Below are positions 31,140 through 40,294 of a stretch of DNA of 64,000 bases, one piece after another. This DNA comes from JAGXQV01 sp964505475 (GTDB lineage Bacteria; Pseudomonadota; Gammaproteobacteria; Burkholderiales; Sulfuricellaceae): NCBI GenBank assembly GCA_964505475.1, contig CAZDIJ010000006.1, positions 1 to 64,000 on the forward strand, given 5' to 3'. The notes beneath the pieces are model-generated. The model worked only from the letters and a program-made list of their open reading frames with translations. It did not search any database and had not been told where the DNA came from. The number at the start of each line of letters is the position of its first letter. Position 1 is the stretch's first letter. A program made the position numbers and the translations under genes.

Positions 31140-31799
31140 TTACTCGACCGGCAGCCGTTCGGCCTTCCACTCGGGAAAGCCATCCTCCAGGCGGCGCGCC
31201 TGGTAGCCGGACTGGCGCAGCCGTTCCACCGCCTCGAAGGCCAGCATGCAGTAAGGGCCGCGGCAGTAGGCGACGATTTCCTGTTCCTTGGGCAGCTTGT
31301 CCAGATGCTCCGGCAGGGTATCGAGCGGGATGTTGACGGCGCCGGGGATGTGACCGGCCTCGAATTCGTTGGGGGGGCGCACGTCGATCACCATCGCCTC
31401 GCCGGAGCGCGCCATTTCCAGAAGCTGGTCGCGTTTCACCGGGGTCAGCGAGTCGCGCGATTCAAAATTTTCCCGGACGATGCGCTCCACCTCCGCCAAG
31501 TGGCGTTCGGCCACGCCGCGAATGCCGCCCAGCACGGTGGTGACGGCGTCGTCGCTGAGACGGTAGAACACCTGCAAGCCTTCCTTGCGCGATTGCGCCA
31601 GGCCGCCGTCGCGGAGGATCTGCAAATGGTGGGAGGTGTTGGCCACCGAAAGGCCGGCGGCCTGCGACAGAGCGTCCACGCTGCGCTCGCCCTGCGCCAG
31701 CGCCTCCAGCAATTCCAGGCGGTTGGCGCTGGCCAGCGCCTTGGCGACGCGGGCGAATTGTTCGAACAGTCTTTTCTTGGGAGAGAGATCGGAGGTCAT
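31140..31799 (-). CDS. ArsR-family regulator fused to a rhodanese domain
   Basis: A 219-residue fusion. Residues about 10-95 form an ArsR winged helix (ALASANRLELLEALAQGERS, LSVANTSHHLQILRDGGLAQ). Residues about 120-215 form a rhodanese domain (MVIDVRPPNEFEAGHIPGAV) with an active-site loop YCRGPYCML holding two Cys. Such fusions are expected to sense persulfide or polysulfide and derepress sulfur genes. The downstream DsrE-like gene has twin palindromes on its promoter, and a short AAGTT-A4-AACTT palindrome precedes this gene (31811-31824). Confidence 0.9.
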   Translation of the reverse strand: MTSDLSPKKRLFEQFARVAKALASANRLELLEALAQGERSVDALSQAAGLSVANTSHHLQILRDGGLAQSRKEGLQVFYRLSDDAVTTVLGGIRGVAERHLAEVERIVRENFESRDSLTPVKRDQLLEMARSGEAMVIDVRPPNEFEAGHIPGAVNIPLDTLPEHLDKLPKEQEIVAYCRGPYCMLAFEAVERLRQSGYQARRLEDGFPEWKAERLPVE

Positions 31800-31944
31800 G
31801 GAAGAAATAAAGTTAAAAAACTTAAATTAGCCACGGATGCGCACGGATTTACACCGATTAAGACGGCGGCTTGGGGCAGGTCTGTGGCGAGCGCCTTGTA
31901 ACCCATGCATGGATAATCCGTGGATCAACGGGTTTTTGATAAAC

Positions 31945-32427
31945 CTATTCGTCGGCCTGCCAATGGCCGGACTTGCCGCCGAGCTTTTCGAGCAGGCGGA
32001 TATGCTTGATGGTCATGCCGCGATCCACCGCCTTGCACATGTCGTAAATGGTCAGCAGGCCGACGCTGGCGGCGGTGAGCGCCTCCATTTCGACCCCGGT
32101 GCGGCCGACGGTTTCGGCGGTGACGACGCAACGGATTTCCGCGGCGGCCTCGTCGGTTTCAAATTCCACGCCGACGCGGGTCAAGGCCAGCGGATGGCAC
32201 AGCGGGATCAGCTCGGAAGTCCGCTTCGATGCCTGGATGGCGGCCAGCCGCGCCACGCCCAGCACGTCGCCCTTCTTGGCGTCGCCTTCGAGGATCAGGC
32301 GCAGGGTGGCGGGCTGCATGGCGATGCACCCGGCGGCGCGGGCGACGCGGCGGGTTTCGGCCTTGTCCGCCACATCGACCATGTGCGCCTGGCCGGAGGC
32401 GTCAAAGTGGGTAAATTCGGCGCTCAT
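31945..32427 (-). CDS. moaC: Cyclic pyranopterin monophosphate synthase MoaC
   Basis: A 160-residue enzyme of molybdenum-cofactor synthesis, converting the MoaA product to cyclic pyranopterin. It has the conserved MVDVADKAETRRVARAAG start, KKGDVLGVARLAAIQASKRT, the catalytic LIPLCHPLALT and TGVEMEALTAASVGLLTIYD with the key Lys in MCKAVDRGM. Length and motifs are complete. It is divergent from the BepA-like gene, 38 bases apart. No other moa genes are in the window. Confidence 0.96.
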   Translation of the reverse strand: MSAEFTHFDASGQAHMVDVADKAETRRVARAAGCIAMQPATLRLILEGDAKKGDVLGVARLAAIQASKRTSELIPLCHPLALTRVGVEFETDEAAAEIRCVVTAETVGRTGVEMEALTAASVGLLTIYDMCKAVDRGMTIKHIRLLEKLGGKSGHWQADE

Positions 32428-32465
32428 CTTGGTGAACTTCCAATAAAAGCGGCTATCATAGCACC

Positions 32466-33911
32466 ATGAAATTTTGCCGCATAATCGCCCTGACTTTGCT
32501 GCTCGGAATATCTCCGGCGCTGGCCGACGGCCTGCCCGACCTGGGCGAGATTTCGCAGTCCGACTTTTCCCCGCAAGCCGAGCGGCGTCTGGGCGAAGCC
32601 ATCATGGCGGAAATCCGCCGCGACCGCAGCCTGCTCGACGACGCCGAGCTGACCGAATACCTCAACGGCCTCGGCTACCGGCTGGTGGCCGCCAGCCCCG
32701 ACAATCGCCAGGATTTTGAATTCTTCGTCATCAACGACAGCTCGGTGAATGCCTTCGCCCTGCCGGGCGGCTTCATCGGGGTGCACACCGGGCTGATAAT
32801 GACCGCCCAAAGCGAATCCGAACTGGCGGCGGTGCTGGGACACGAAATCGCCCACGTCACCCAGCGCCACTTGGCGCGCATGATCGCCAAGGAAAACCAG
32901 AGCATGCTGGCCTCGATGGCGGCGATGGCGGTGGCGATCCTGGCTTCGCGCTCCAACCCGCAGTTGAGCAACGCCGCCATCGCCACGGCGCAGGCGGTCT
33001 CGATCCAGAACACCCTCAACTTCACCCGCGAGCACGAGCGCGAGGCCGATCGCGTCGGTTTGCAGATACTTTCCCAGGCCGGTCTCGATCCCCATGCCGC
33101 CGAGGTGTTTTTCGAGCGCTTGCAGAAGGCGACGCGGCTTTACGACAACAACGCGCCCGATTACCTGCGCACTCATCCGGTGACCAGCGAACGCATCGCC
33201 GACATCCAGAATCGCCTGGAGGCCTTGCCCTACCGGCAAACCCCGGACAACCCCGATTTTTACCTGTTGCGCGCCAAGCTGCGCGCGGCGGACGGCAAGC
33301 CGGCGCCGGCGGTGGCCTTTTTCGAGGAAACCCTGCGCGAGAAAAAATACATCAACGAGGCCGCCCAGCGTTTCGGCCTGGCGGCGGCGCTGTTGCGGGC
33401 GCGCCAATACGAACGGGCGGAACGCGAACTGGCCGTGGCGCGCAAGGAACTGCCGGCCAACGCCATCGTCGAAAACCTGGCGGCGCAGATCAAGCTGGCC
33501 GCCGGCAACGCGGAGGGGGCGCTGGCGGCGTATCGCGCCGCGCTGCGCAACTTTCCCAACCGCCGCCCGTTGATTTACGGCTATGCCGACGCCTTGATGC
33601 AAAACCGGCAAAATGCCGAGGCGCTCAAGCTGATCGGCAACGAACTGCGCACCTATCCCGGCGACGCCCGGCTTTACAAGCTCCAGGCGCAGGCCTACGC
33701 TGCCCAGGGCAAGCGCCTGCTGTCGCACCAATCGCAGGCGGAGTCCTATTTTCGGCTGGGTAATCTGCCGGCGGCGGTCGAGCAATTGACCATCGGACTG
33801 AAAAGCGGCGACGGCGACTTTTACCAGATGTCGATGGCGGAGGCGCGCCTGCGCCAGTTGCGCGCCATGTTGCGCGACAGCAAGGCGAAGGACAAGGGAC
33901 GCCCGCAATAG
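32466..33911 (+). CDS. BepA-like periplasmic M48 metalloprotease with TPR repeats
   Basis: A 481-residue exported protease-chaperone. The signal peptide covers residues 1-20. The M48 domain has the zinc motif HEIAHVTQRH and the downstream EREADRVGLQILSQAG that supplies the third ligand. TPR-like helices occupy roughly residues 255-470. BepA helps LptD and outer-membrane barrel assembly and degrades stalled substrates. The sequence is full length with no odd features. Confidence 0.93.
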   Translation: MKFCRIIALTLLLGISPALADGLPDLGEISQSDFSPQAERRLGEAIMAEIRRDRSLLDDAELTEYLNGLGYRLVAASPDNRQDFEFFVINDSSVNAFALPGGFIGVHTGLIMTAQSESELAAVLGHEIAHVTQRHLARMIAKENQSMLASMAAMAVAILASRSNPQLSNAAIATAQAVSIQNTLNFTREHEREADRVGLQILSQAGLDPHAAEVFFERLQKATRLYDNNAPDYLRTHPVTSERIADIQNRLEALPYRQTPDNPDFYLLRAKLRAADGKPAPAVAFFEETLREKKYINEAAQRFGLAAALLRARQYERAERELAVARKELPANAIVENLAAQIKLAAGNAEGALAAYRAALRNFPNRRPLIYGYADALMQNRQNAEALKLIGNELRTYPGDARLYKLQAQAYAAQGKRLLSHQSQAESYFRLGNLPAAVEQLTIGLKSGDGDFYQMSMAEARLRQLRAMLRDSKAKDKGRPQ

Positions 33912-34026
33912 CCGGAATCGGGCAGGAAATTTGCCGGATTCGGTTCTAAAATCCAAGTTGGCGGAGGGGTTGAAAAATCCGCCGGCGGCGTCACAATGAA
34001 TGTTAGGATAAGCGCTAGATACGATA

Positions 34027-34335
34027 ATGAGCGGCAAGCAATTTGAAAATGCCACGCTGGAGGCGCAGCATACCCGGACCAGGCCGCCGCCCCTGTTCAA
34101 GGTGCTGTTGCTGAACGACGATTTCACGCCGATGGAATTCGTGGTGACGGTGCTGGAACGGTTTTTCGCCAAAAGCCGCGAACAGGCGACCCAGATCATG
34201 CTCAAGGTACATACCGAGGGAGCCGGAGTATGCGGGGTGTATACCCAGGATGTCGCGCAGACCAAGGTGGATCAGGTCACCGCCTTTGCGCTGGAAAATC
34301 AGCATCCGTTGCAGTGCGTGTTGGAGGAACAGTGA
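34027..34335 (+). CDS. clpS: ATP-dependent Clp protease adaptor ClpS
   Basis: A 102-residue adaptor that delivers N-degron substrates to ClpAP. It has the core FKVLLLNDDFTPMEFVVTVL with the Asn-Asp pair and hydrophobic pocket, and a C-terminal GVYTQDVAQTKVDQV. The first 20 residues form the flexible extension that enters ClpA. It ends two bases before clpA, the usual gene order. Confidence 0.96.
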   Translation: MSGKQFENATLEAQHTRTRPPPLFKVLLLNDDFTPMEFVVTVLERFFAKSREQATQIMLKVHTEGAGVCGVYTQDVAQTKVDQVTAFALENQHPLQCVLEEQ

Positions 34336-34336
34336 A

Positions 34337-36598
34337 ATGATCGCGCAGGAATTGGAAGTATCTTTGCATATGGCGTTTATCGAGGCGCGCCAGAAACGCC
34401 ACGAGTTCATCACCGTGGAACACCTGCTGCTGGCGATGCTGGACAATCCGACCGCCGCCAAGGTGCTGCGCGCCTGCGCCGCCAAGATGGACGAACTGCG
34501 CCACAGCCTGACCGACTTCGTCGCCAACCACACCCCTGTCGTCGGCGGCGAGGGCGATGTCGACACCCAGCCCACCCTCGGCTTCCAGCGCGTGATCCAA
34601 CGCGCCATTCTGCACGTGCAGTCGTCCGGCAAGAAGGAAGTGACCGGCGCCAACGTGCTGGTCGCCATCTTCGGCGAAAAGGATTCGCACGCGGTGTATT
34701 TCCTGACGCAGCAGGGAATCACCCGCCTCGACATCGTCAATTACATTTCCCACGGCATCAGCAAGGTGGCGGAAGGCAATGCCGCGCGCCCCGAACCCGA
34801 GCAGGAGTCCGAGCAGGAAGCGGCGCCGGCCAGCGCCCTGGAAAACTTCACTTCCAACCTTAACGTGCAGGCGGCGGCGGGTAAGATCGACCCGCTGATC
34901 GGCCGCGACGGCGAACTGGAGCGGGTGATCCAGACTCTCTGCCGGCGCCGCAAGAACAACCCGCTGCTGGTGGGCGAAGCCGGCGTCGGCAAGACCGCCA
35001 TCGCCGAGGGGCTGGCGCGCCGCATCGTCGAGCACGAGGTGCCGGATGTGCTGGCCGACAGCACCGTCTACGCGCTCGACATGGGCGCTCTGCTGGCCGG
35101 CACCAAATATCGCGGCGATTTCGAGCAGCGCCTGAAAGCGGTGCTGAAACAGTTGGGCGACAACCAGCACGCCATCCTGTTCATCGACGAAATCCATACC
35201 CTGATCGGCGCCGGCGCGGCATCCGGCGGCACCCTGGACGCCTCCAACCTGCTCAAGCCGGCCTTGAGTTCCGGCCAGTTGCGCTGCATCGGCGCGACCA
35301 CCTACAACGAATTCCGCGGCGTGTTCGAGAAGGATCACGCGCTCTCAAGGCGTTTCCAGAAAATCGACGTGCCCGAGCCTTCGGTGGACGAAACCATCTC
35401 CATCCTGCGCGGCCTGAAATCGCGCTTCGAGGCGCACCACGGGGTCAAGTACACCAGCGCGGCGCTGACCACCGCCGCCGAGCTGTCGGCGCGCTACATC
35501 AACGACCGCCACCTGCCCGACAAGGCCATCGACGTGATCGACGAGGCGGGCGCGGCGCAGCGCATCCAGCCCAAGTCCAAGCAGAGGAAAACCATCACCA
35601 ACAAGGAAATCGAGGAGATCATCGCCAAGATCGCGCGCATCCCGCCGAAGAACATCTCCAGCGACGACCGCAACGCCTTGAAGACCCTGGAGCGCGACCT
35701 CAAGGCGGTGGTGTTCGGCCAGGACAAGGCCATCGAAGCGCTGGCGACGGCGATCAAGATGACGCGCAGCGGCCTGGGCAGCCCGACCAAGCCGATCGGC
35801 TCGTTCCTTTTTTCCGGCCCGACCGGCGTTGGCAAAACCGAGGTGGCGCGGCAACTGGCCTATGTGATGGGGATAGAGCTGATCCGCTTCGACATGTCCG
35901 AATACATGGAGCGCCACGCCGTCTCGCGCCTGATCGGCGCGCCGCCCGGCTACGTCGGTTTCGAGCAGGGCGGCCTGCTTACCGAGGCGATCACCAAGCA
36001 CCCCTATGCGGTGCTGCTGCTCGACGAGATCGAAAAGGCGCATCCCGACATCTTCAACATCCTGTTGCAAGTGATGGACCACGGCACGCTGACCGACAAC
36101 AACGGGCGCAAGGCGGATTTCCGCAACGTGGCGATCATCATGACCACCAACGCCGGCGCGGAAGCGCTGACCAAGACCGGAATCGGTTTTACCCAGCAGG
36201 CCAAGGCGGGCGACGAAATGGCCGAGATCAAGCGCCTCTTCACCCCGGAATTCCGCAACCGGCTCGACGCCACCATCTCTTTCGCCCCGCTGTCCGAGGA
36301 CACCATCCTGCGCGTGGTGGACAAGTTCCTCATCCAACTGGAAGACCAACTGCACGAGAAGAAGGTCGAAGTCATCTTCACCGAGGCGCTGAAAGCCTAC
36401 CTCGCCACGCATGGCTTCGACCCGGCGATGGGCGCGCGCCCCATGGCGCGCCTGATCCAGGACACCATCCGCAAGGCGCTGGCCGACGAACTGCTGTTCG
36501 GCAGGCTGGCCAACGGCGGCAAGGTGACGGTGGACATGGACGACAGCGGCAAGGTAAGGCTGGAGTTCGCCGAGGAGGCGTTGAGCGCTGTAGTTTGA
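34337..36598 (+). CDS. clpA: ATP-dependent Clp protease ATPase subunit ClpA
   Basis: A 753-residue AAA+ unfoldase that works with ClpP. It has a double Clp N-domain (starting MIAQELEVSLHMAFIEARQK), a D1 ATPase with GEAGVGKTAIAEGLA and FIDEIHTLIGAG, and a D2 ATPase with GPTGVGKTEVARQLA and LLLDEIEKAHPDIFN. The C-terminal small domain ends before a Glu-rich tail. It is preceded by clpS. A perfect 21-bp hairpin follows the stop and probably ends transcription. Confidence 0.97.
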   Translation: MIAQELEVSLHMAFIEARQKRHEFITVEHLLLAMLDNPTAAKVLRACAAKMDELRHSLTDFVANHTPVVGGEGDVDTQPTLGFQRVIQRAILHVQSSGKKEVTGANVLVAIFGEKDSHAVYFLTQQGITRLDIVNYISHGISKVAEGNAARPEPEQESEQEAAPASALENFTSNLNVQAAAGKIDPLIGRDGELERVIQTLCRRRKNNPLLVGEAGVGKTAIAEGLARRIVEHEVPDVLADSTVYALDMGALLAGTKYRGDFEQRLKAVLKQLGDNQHAILFIDEIHTLIGAGAASGGTLDASNLLKPALSSGQLRCIGATTYNEFRGVFEKDHALSRRFQKIDVPEPSVDETISILRGLKSRFEAHHGVKYTSAALTTAAELSARYINDRHLPDKAIDVIDEAGAAQRIQPKSKQRKTITNKEIEEIIAKIARIPPKNISSDDRNALKTLERDLKAVVFGQDKAIEALATAIKMTRSGLGSPTKPIGSFLFSGPTGVGKTEVARQLAYVMGIELIRFDMSEYMERHAVSRLIGAPPGYVGFEQGGLLTEAITKHPYAVLLLDEIEKAHPDIFNILLQVMDHGTLTDNNGRKADFRNVAIIMTTNAGAEALTKTGIGFTQQAKAGDEMAEIKRLFTPEFRNRLDATISFAPLSEDTILRVVDKFLIQLEDQLHEKKVEVIFTEALKAYLATHGFDPAMGARPMARLIQDTIRKALADELLFGRLANGGKVTVDMDDSGKVRLEFAEEALSAVV

Positions 36599-36608
36599 GA
36601 GGCTGGAT

Positions 36609-36659
36609 AACCACGGGGCGCACGGGGAAAATGCTATATTCCCCGTGCGCCCCGTGGTT
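36609..36659. terminator. Perfect long hairpin, family A, copy 6
   Basis: Perfect 21-bp arms (36609-36629 and 36639-36659, core ACCACGGGGCGCACGGGGAA) with a nine-base loop lie between the convergent clpA and DUF2892 genes. This is the tightest family A member. It could act as a bidirectional terminator, although no long T run follows on either side. Confidence 0.85.
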
Positions 36660-36666
36660 TGAAAAG

Positions 36667-36879
36667 TTATTCCTTGTTTTCCGGTGCGTCCTGCATCGGG
36701 CAGGTGCTCATCCCGAACAGCGTATATGCCGGGCACCAGTTGAGCAGGCCGGTGGCGAGCGGCACGATGCCGATCAGACCGACCCACAACGGCAATACCC
36801 CGGCCAGCCCCAAACCGATCAGTGCCACGCCCGCCACAACACGCACAATCTTGTCGACTCCGCCTACGTTCGCTTTCAT
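36667..36879 (-). CDS. DUF2892 family small membrane protein
   Basis: A 70-residue protein starting MKANVGGVDKIVRVVAGVAL with two membrane helices (about 9-27 and 31-47) and a Cys-containing tail (NWCPAYTLFGMSTCPM). This is the DUF2892 pattern, often found fused to or next to rhodanese domains in sulfur genes. No rhodanese is adjacent here. The function is unknown. Confidence 0.88.
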   Translation of the reverse strand: MKANVGGVDKIVRVVAGVALIGLGLAGVLPLWVGLIGIVPLATGLLNWCPAYTLFGMSTCPMQDAPENKE

Positions 36880-36993
36880 ATCGCCTCCAGTCAAGAAATG
36901 GGATAAGAGCTTGCCCGTTAAGCAAGCCAGCGTAGCGCCGAATTATTCACGGGCAAGTTCTGAAAATATTAGCACACCGGCAAGCCCGCAGTG

Positions 36994-37764
36994 TTACGGG
37001 TAGGCGTAAGGGTGCTGCCGCATGCGGCCTCCATCGGCGGGAACGCCGTTGGACGTGGCGCTGGACGGCGTGCTGGACGGAATTTCCATCACTCCGGTGA
37101 AAGGCCTGATTTGGTCGGGATTGGTGTTGCCGTTGACGTTGATTACCACCAGCCGGCCTTGCCCCTTGCCGAGGTCGTCCTGGAAGTCGTAGACCGCGCC
37201 GGCCACCGTGAGCTTGTTGTCGCGCACTTCGCGGCTGAACTTCTTGAGCGCCGCCGCCACCTGGTTGTTGACGTTGCGGATGACCCCCTCCATGTTCTCG
37301 ACGCCCCTGGGGATCATGATGGTGCTGAGTTCGCGCTTGATTGGCCGCGATTCCCGGCGATAATCGCCGGAAGCCGCCTTGATCGCGCCGCAGGCCGAAT
37401 GGCCGACGAAGATCAGGAGCGGCGTGTGCAGGTGGTGGACGCCGTATTCCACCGAACCTTCGGCGGTGCGCAACTGATTGCCGATGTTGCGCACCATGAA
37501 CAGGTCGCCGTCCGGGGTCTTGTCGAGGGCATGGGTATGCACCCGCGAATCCGAGCAGGTGACTACCGTGGCGCGCGGTTTTTGTCCTTCGGAAAAAGGT
37601 TTGAAATACTCGGGGTTATGGCTGCGGACGAATTCGTCGTTGTCCTGCAACAGGTTCAGGACGATGCCCTTGAGCTGCTCGGTCTCGCCGCCGGCCAGGG
37701 CGGACGGCAGGGGCGCGCCTCCCAGGAATATTGCCAAGGCTAGCGACAGTGCGGTTTTCTTCAT
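36994..37764 (-). CDS. Periplasmic beta-class carbonic anhydrase
   Basis: A 256-residue exported enzyme. The signal peptide spans residues 1-24 (cleavage at ALAGG). The zinc ligands are in VTCSDSRVHTHAL and VGHSACGAI, with the Asp-Arg dyad present, so activity is expected. It interconverts CO2 and bicarbonate in the periplasm. The C-terminus has an unusual 35-residue extension rich in Ser, Thr and Pro ending RQHPYAYP. The small exported protein upstream ends WQPYSYP. It ends the FlgP/FlgT-like operon. Confidence 0.9.
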   Translation of the reverse strand: MKKTALSLALAIFLGGAPLPSALAGGETEQLKGIVLNLLQDNDEFVRSHNPEYFKPFSEGQKPRATVVTCSDSRVHTHALDKTPDGDLFMVRNIGNQLRTAEGSVEYGVHHLHTPLLIFVGHSACGAIKAASGDYRRESRPIKRELSTIMIPRGVENMEGVIRNVNNQVAAALKKFSREVRDNKLTVAGAVYDFQDDLGKGQGRLVVINVNGNTNPDQIRPFTGVMEIPSSTPSSATSNGVPADGGRMRQHPYAYP

Positions 37765-37791
37765 GTCGGTGCTCCTGGTAGGGAAGGAATG

Positions 37792-38004
37792 TCAGGGATA
37801 CGAATACGGTTGCCACGTCGAGGTGGGGTCGCCGCTCCGTTTCGGCTTGGCGCTGTGTTTGTCGTCGAGTTGCGCCAGCGCCGGGACTTTTAGCGGCGCC
37901 GTCACCTTGGCCTTTTTCCTGTTGTAGGGATTTTTCGAGACGGCTTGGGCGGGCAGGGGGAGGCACAATGCCCCTATCAGGAAAACCGGCGCTAATCGTT
38001 TCAT
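37792..38004 (-). CDS. Small exported basic protein with C-terminal PYSYP motif
   Basis: A 70-residue protein with a signal peptide (MKRLAPVFLIGALCLPLPAQA). The mature part of about 49 residues is basic and Lys/Pro-rich and ends STWQPYSYP. Its start overlaps the flgT-like stop (ATGA), and the carbonic anhydrase gene follows 27 bases later. The end of that enzyme carries a related PYAYP motif. I do not recognise a family. Confidence 0.65.
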   Translation of the reverse strand: MKRLAPVFLIGALCLPLPAQAVSKNPYNRKKAKVTAPLKVPALAQLDDKHSAKPKRSGDPTSTWQPYSYP

Positions 38005-39200
38005 TTTACCCTCGTCATGGCGGAAGATTCGAAACGGATCATATCACCGATCTGAATTTTTTGATTCCTGGCCTCGCTTTCGCCCACCGAAAACAGCGGC
38101 TGGACTTGTTTCACCGACAGCGACGCCGCCGGTTTCTCGGCAACGCCGAGCAGGCGGTTGCTCGACAGCTCGAAGGCCTCGCCGGACGGCGCCAGGGTGT
38201 AAAGCAGGAACTTGTCGCCGGCGGCCAGGCCGGAGGTGGAACCCGCGTCGAAATAGAGGTGGTTGCCCTCGATGCGGATGATCTTGGCGACGAAAGGCAG
38301 GCGTCCCACTTCGGCGGCGATGAAATGCGCCTGCCGGTCAAGCAGGCGGGAAACCGCCTGGCCGAAGGGGCTGGTGAAAAAGGCGGCGCTGCCGAATGGC
38401 TTGTCACGTCCGACGGCGTCATTGCCGGCGATGCTTTCCTGGGCGCGGAAATGGGCGATCAGCGCTCCCGTCACTCCGTCGTGCAGGAAAATTTCCACCT
38501 CGATGCGGCGCGATCCGGCGTCGCGGGTCAGGAACTTCATCGCGGCGCTGGTGGGGCCGTCGGCGCCGGCGTCGTGGACGATGCCCGACAAAACGAACTG
38601 CGCTCCGGATTGGTCGGCCAGCAGACGCACGGTTTCGCGGTTCTGGTTGCGGTCGAGCGGCAGCGCCAGGCGGCCGAGCGCCGGCCAGCCGGAGGTCTGC
38701 ACCGGCAGGAACTGGCCGCTGGCCTCGATGCGCTGCAACAGGGCAAGCGGGTAGCCGTTCCAGATGTTGTCGATGTCCTGCACCTGCAAGGGGTGGGCGA
38801 CGTGGAACTGGGTGACGGCGATTTTCTTGCGGAAGGAGGGGTTGGGGCGGGCATCGTCGCGCACCACCACCTCGGCGCGGATGCGCACGTAAAGGGTTCC
38901 GCCTTCCCGCCATTCCTTGAGGATCACCGGATTGACGACGCTTCCCGCCGGGCGGATGCGGCTATCCTCGCGCAATTTCCCATCGCCGCCGCGAATGGTG
39001 CCGGAAGTCACCGCCACTCCCGCCGACTCTTCCGCTTTGTACAGCGCGTCCTGAACGGCAAGCCGGCGCGCCTGCTCCAGTCCGTCGCCGTCGATCAGCG
39101 CCGCGCCTTCCACTTCCACCGTGGCTGCGAACGCCGCCACGGAGAACAACAGGGCGGCCAGCGCCAGTAAGCCCTGCCGGAAAAAGCGGTCAACGGCCAT
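38001..39200 (-). CDS. FlgT-like flagellar assembly protein T
   Basis: A 399-residue exported protein with a signal peptide (about residues 1-26). It has the FlgT layout: an N-terminal domain (EVEGAALIDGDGLEQARRLA, then QDALYKAEESAGVAV), a middle TolB-N-like domain (KIAVTQFHVAHPLQVQDIDN) and a C-terminal SH3-like region. FlgT builds the H-ring around sodium-driven motors in Vibrio. No other flagellar genes apart from the FlgP-like partner are visible here. The ATG at 39200 is chosen because the signal peptide follows directly. Confidence 0.83.
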   Translation of the reverse strand: MAVDRFFRQGLLALAALLFSVAAFAATVEVEGAALIDGDGLEQARRLAVQDALYKAEESAGVAVTSGTIRGGDGKLREDSRIRPAGSVVNPVILKEWREGGTLYVRIRAEVVVRDDARPNPSFRKKIAVTQFHVAHPLQVQDIDNIWNGYPLALLQRIEASGQFLPVQTSGWPALGRLALPLDRNQNRETVRLLADQSGAQFVLSGIVHDAGADGPTSAAMKFLTRDAGSRRIEVEIFLHDGVTGALIAHFRAQESIAGNDAVGRDKPFGSAAFFTSPFGQAVSRLLDRQAHFIAAEVGRLPFVAKIIRIEGNHLYFDAGSTSGLAAGDKFLLYTLAPSGEAFELSSNRLLGVAEKPAASLSVKQVQPLFSVGESEARNQKIQIGDMIRFESSAMTRVK

Positions 39201-39385
39201 GGCGAACCGCTGTCCAAGATGATGAAACGGCGATTCGCCATGGCCGTTTCCCTCACTCCTGGCGCTCTTCCGGAAGGAGCATCCGCAAGGAGTATCCCCG
39301 CCGGGATTGGCGGCAGCCACTCTCTCCAATCCGGCGAGAAGCGGGACGCGGCCTCGCTTCGCGAGTGTCACGCTAGACGCCAACG

Positions 39386-39970
39386 CTATTCGCCGTAATA
39401 AGTGAAGTTTGCGGAATATGCCCCGCCCGGCCCGGCTTTGCCGATAGAGGGGGTATTCATGGCGGCGGGGCGAGGGGTGGCCATGGCCGGGTAATCGCCG
39501 CGCTGTTTGAAATACTCGAAAAAGTCACCGCCCAGCTCCAGTTCCAGGACGGTTTCATAGTTGCCCTCCGCCATCGGCGTGACGCTGGCGACCTTGGCGC
39601 CGCGCACGTAGGCATCGACGTGCACGCGGAAGCTGTCGCTCTGCGATACCATCGCCGCCACCGTGCTGTTGCCGGTCACCCGCACCCCATGCACTTGTTC
39701 CGCCAGGGCGCGGTAAGCATCGAGCTTGGCCGCGCGCATCGCCATCAGGCGCTTCTGGCCGGGCGTGTAGCCGTCGAAAGCCCCCATGTTGCCGTAGCCG
39801 ATGGCGGTCAGCTTGACGACCCTGTAGGGCATGCTGGCCGGCATGGGCGGCATCGCCCTGGCGGGGGATGCGGTGGCGGCCGGCGCGGCTTTTTCGCCGT
39901 TGTCGGCGGCGGTTGTGGCGCAGGCGGGCAGCAAGCCGATGATCGGGATAATCCAGAATGAGTTTTTCAT
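39386..39970 (-). CDS. LPP20/FlgP-like lipoprotein
   Basis: A 194-residue lipoprotein with lipobox LLPAC at residues 13-17. A Pro/Ala-rich linker is followed by an LPP20 domain (AIGYGNMGAFDGYTPGQKRL, MRAAKLDAYRALAEQVHGVR, VSQSDSFRVHVDAYVRGA). FlgP is the partner of FlgO and FlgT in the outer-membrane part of the flagellar basal body. The gene precedes the flgT-like gene, 185 bases apart, on the same strand. Confidence 0.82.
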   Translation of the reverse strand: MKNSFWIIPIIGLLPACATTAADNGEKAAPAATASPARAMPPMPASMPYRVVKLTAIGYGNMGAFDGYTPGQKRLMAMRAAKLDAYRALAEQVHGVRVTGNSTVAAMVSQSDSFRVHVDAYVRGAKVASVTPMAEGNYETVLELELGGDFFEYFKQRGDYPAMATPRPAAMNTPSIGKAGPGGAYSANFTYYGE

Positions 39971-40141
39971 TTTATTTCCCCTGATACTCAAAGTAAGGCA
40001 GTCAAATCTTGGACTTCACCTTGGGTGCGCGCGGAGACAGTCCGTCATTATGGGATTACGGCAGAAATATGCAATTCTTTAGAAAAATCGGCGGCGGCCG
40101 GGGAACATGCCGATTTTGTGGCGGATTGTCCTTTGAAATAA

Positions 40142-40147
40142 TATAAT
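40142..40147 (+). promoter_or_regulatory. -10 box of the tRNA-Thr gene
   Basis: A perfect TATAAT lies 11 bases before the mature tRNA 5' end. No convincing -35 hexamer is visible at the usual distance. The preceding 40020-40141 stretch has no gene. Confidence 0.6.
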
Positions 40148-40157
40148 TCGCACCCTG

Positions 40158-40233
<76 letters not shown>

Positions 40234-40294
40234 AATTCAAGGGTTGGACGGGAGTTCAGCCCTTTCTCGATTCCGCCGCCCAACAAGGCGTCCG

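Noticed and set aside
31829..31932. Possible further family A repeat between the ArsR-rhodanese gene and moaC
   Set aside because: Only short complementary words (CACGGATT/AATCCGTG) are seen. The arms are too degenerate to call a feature.
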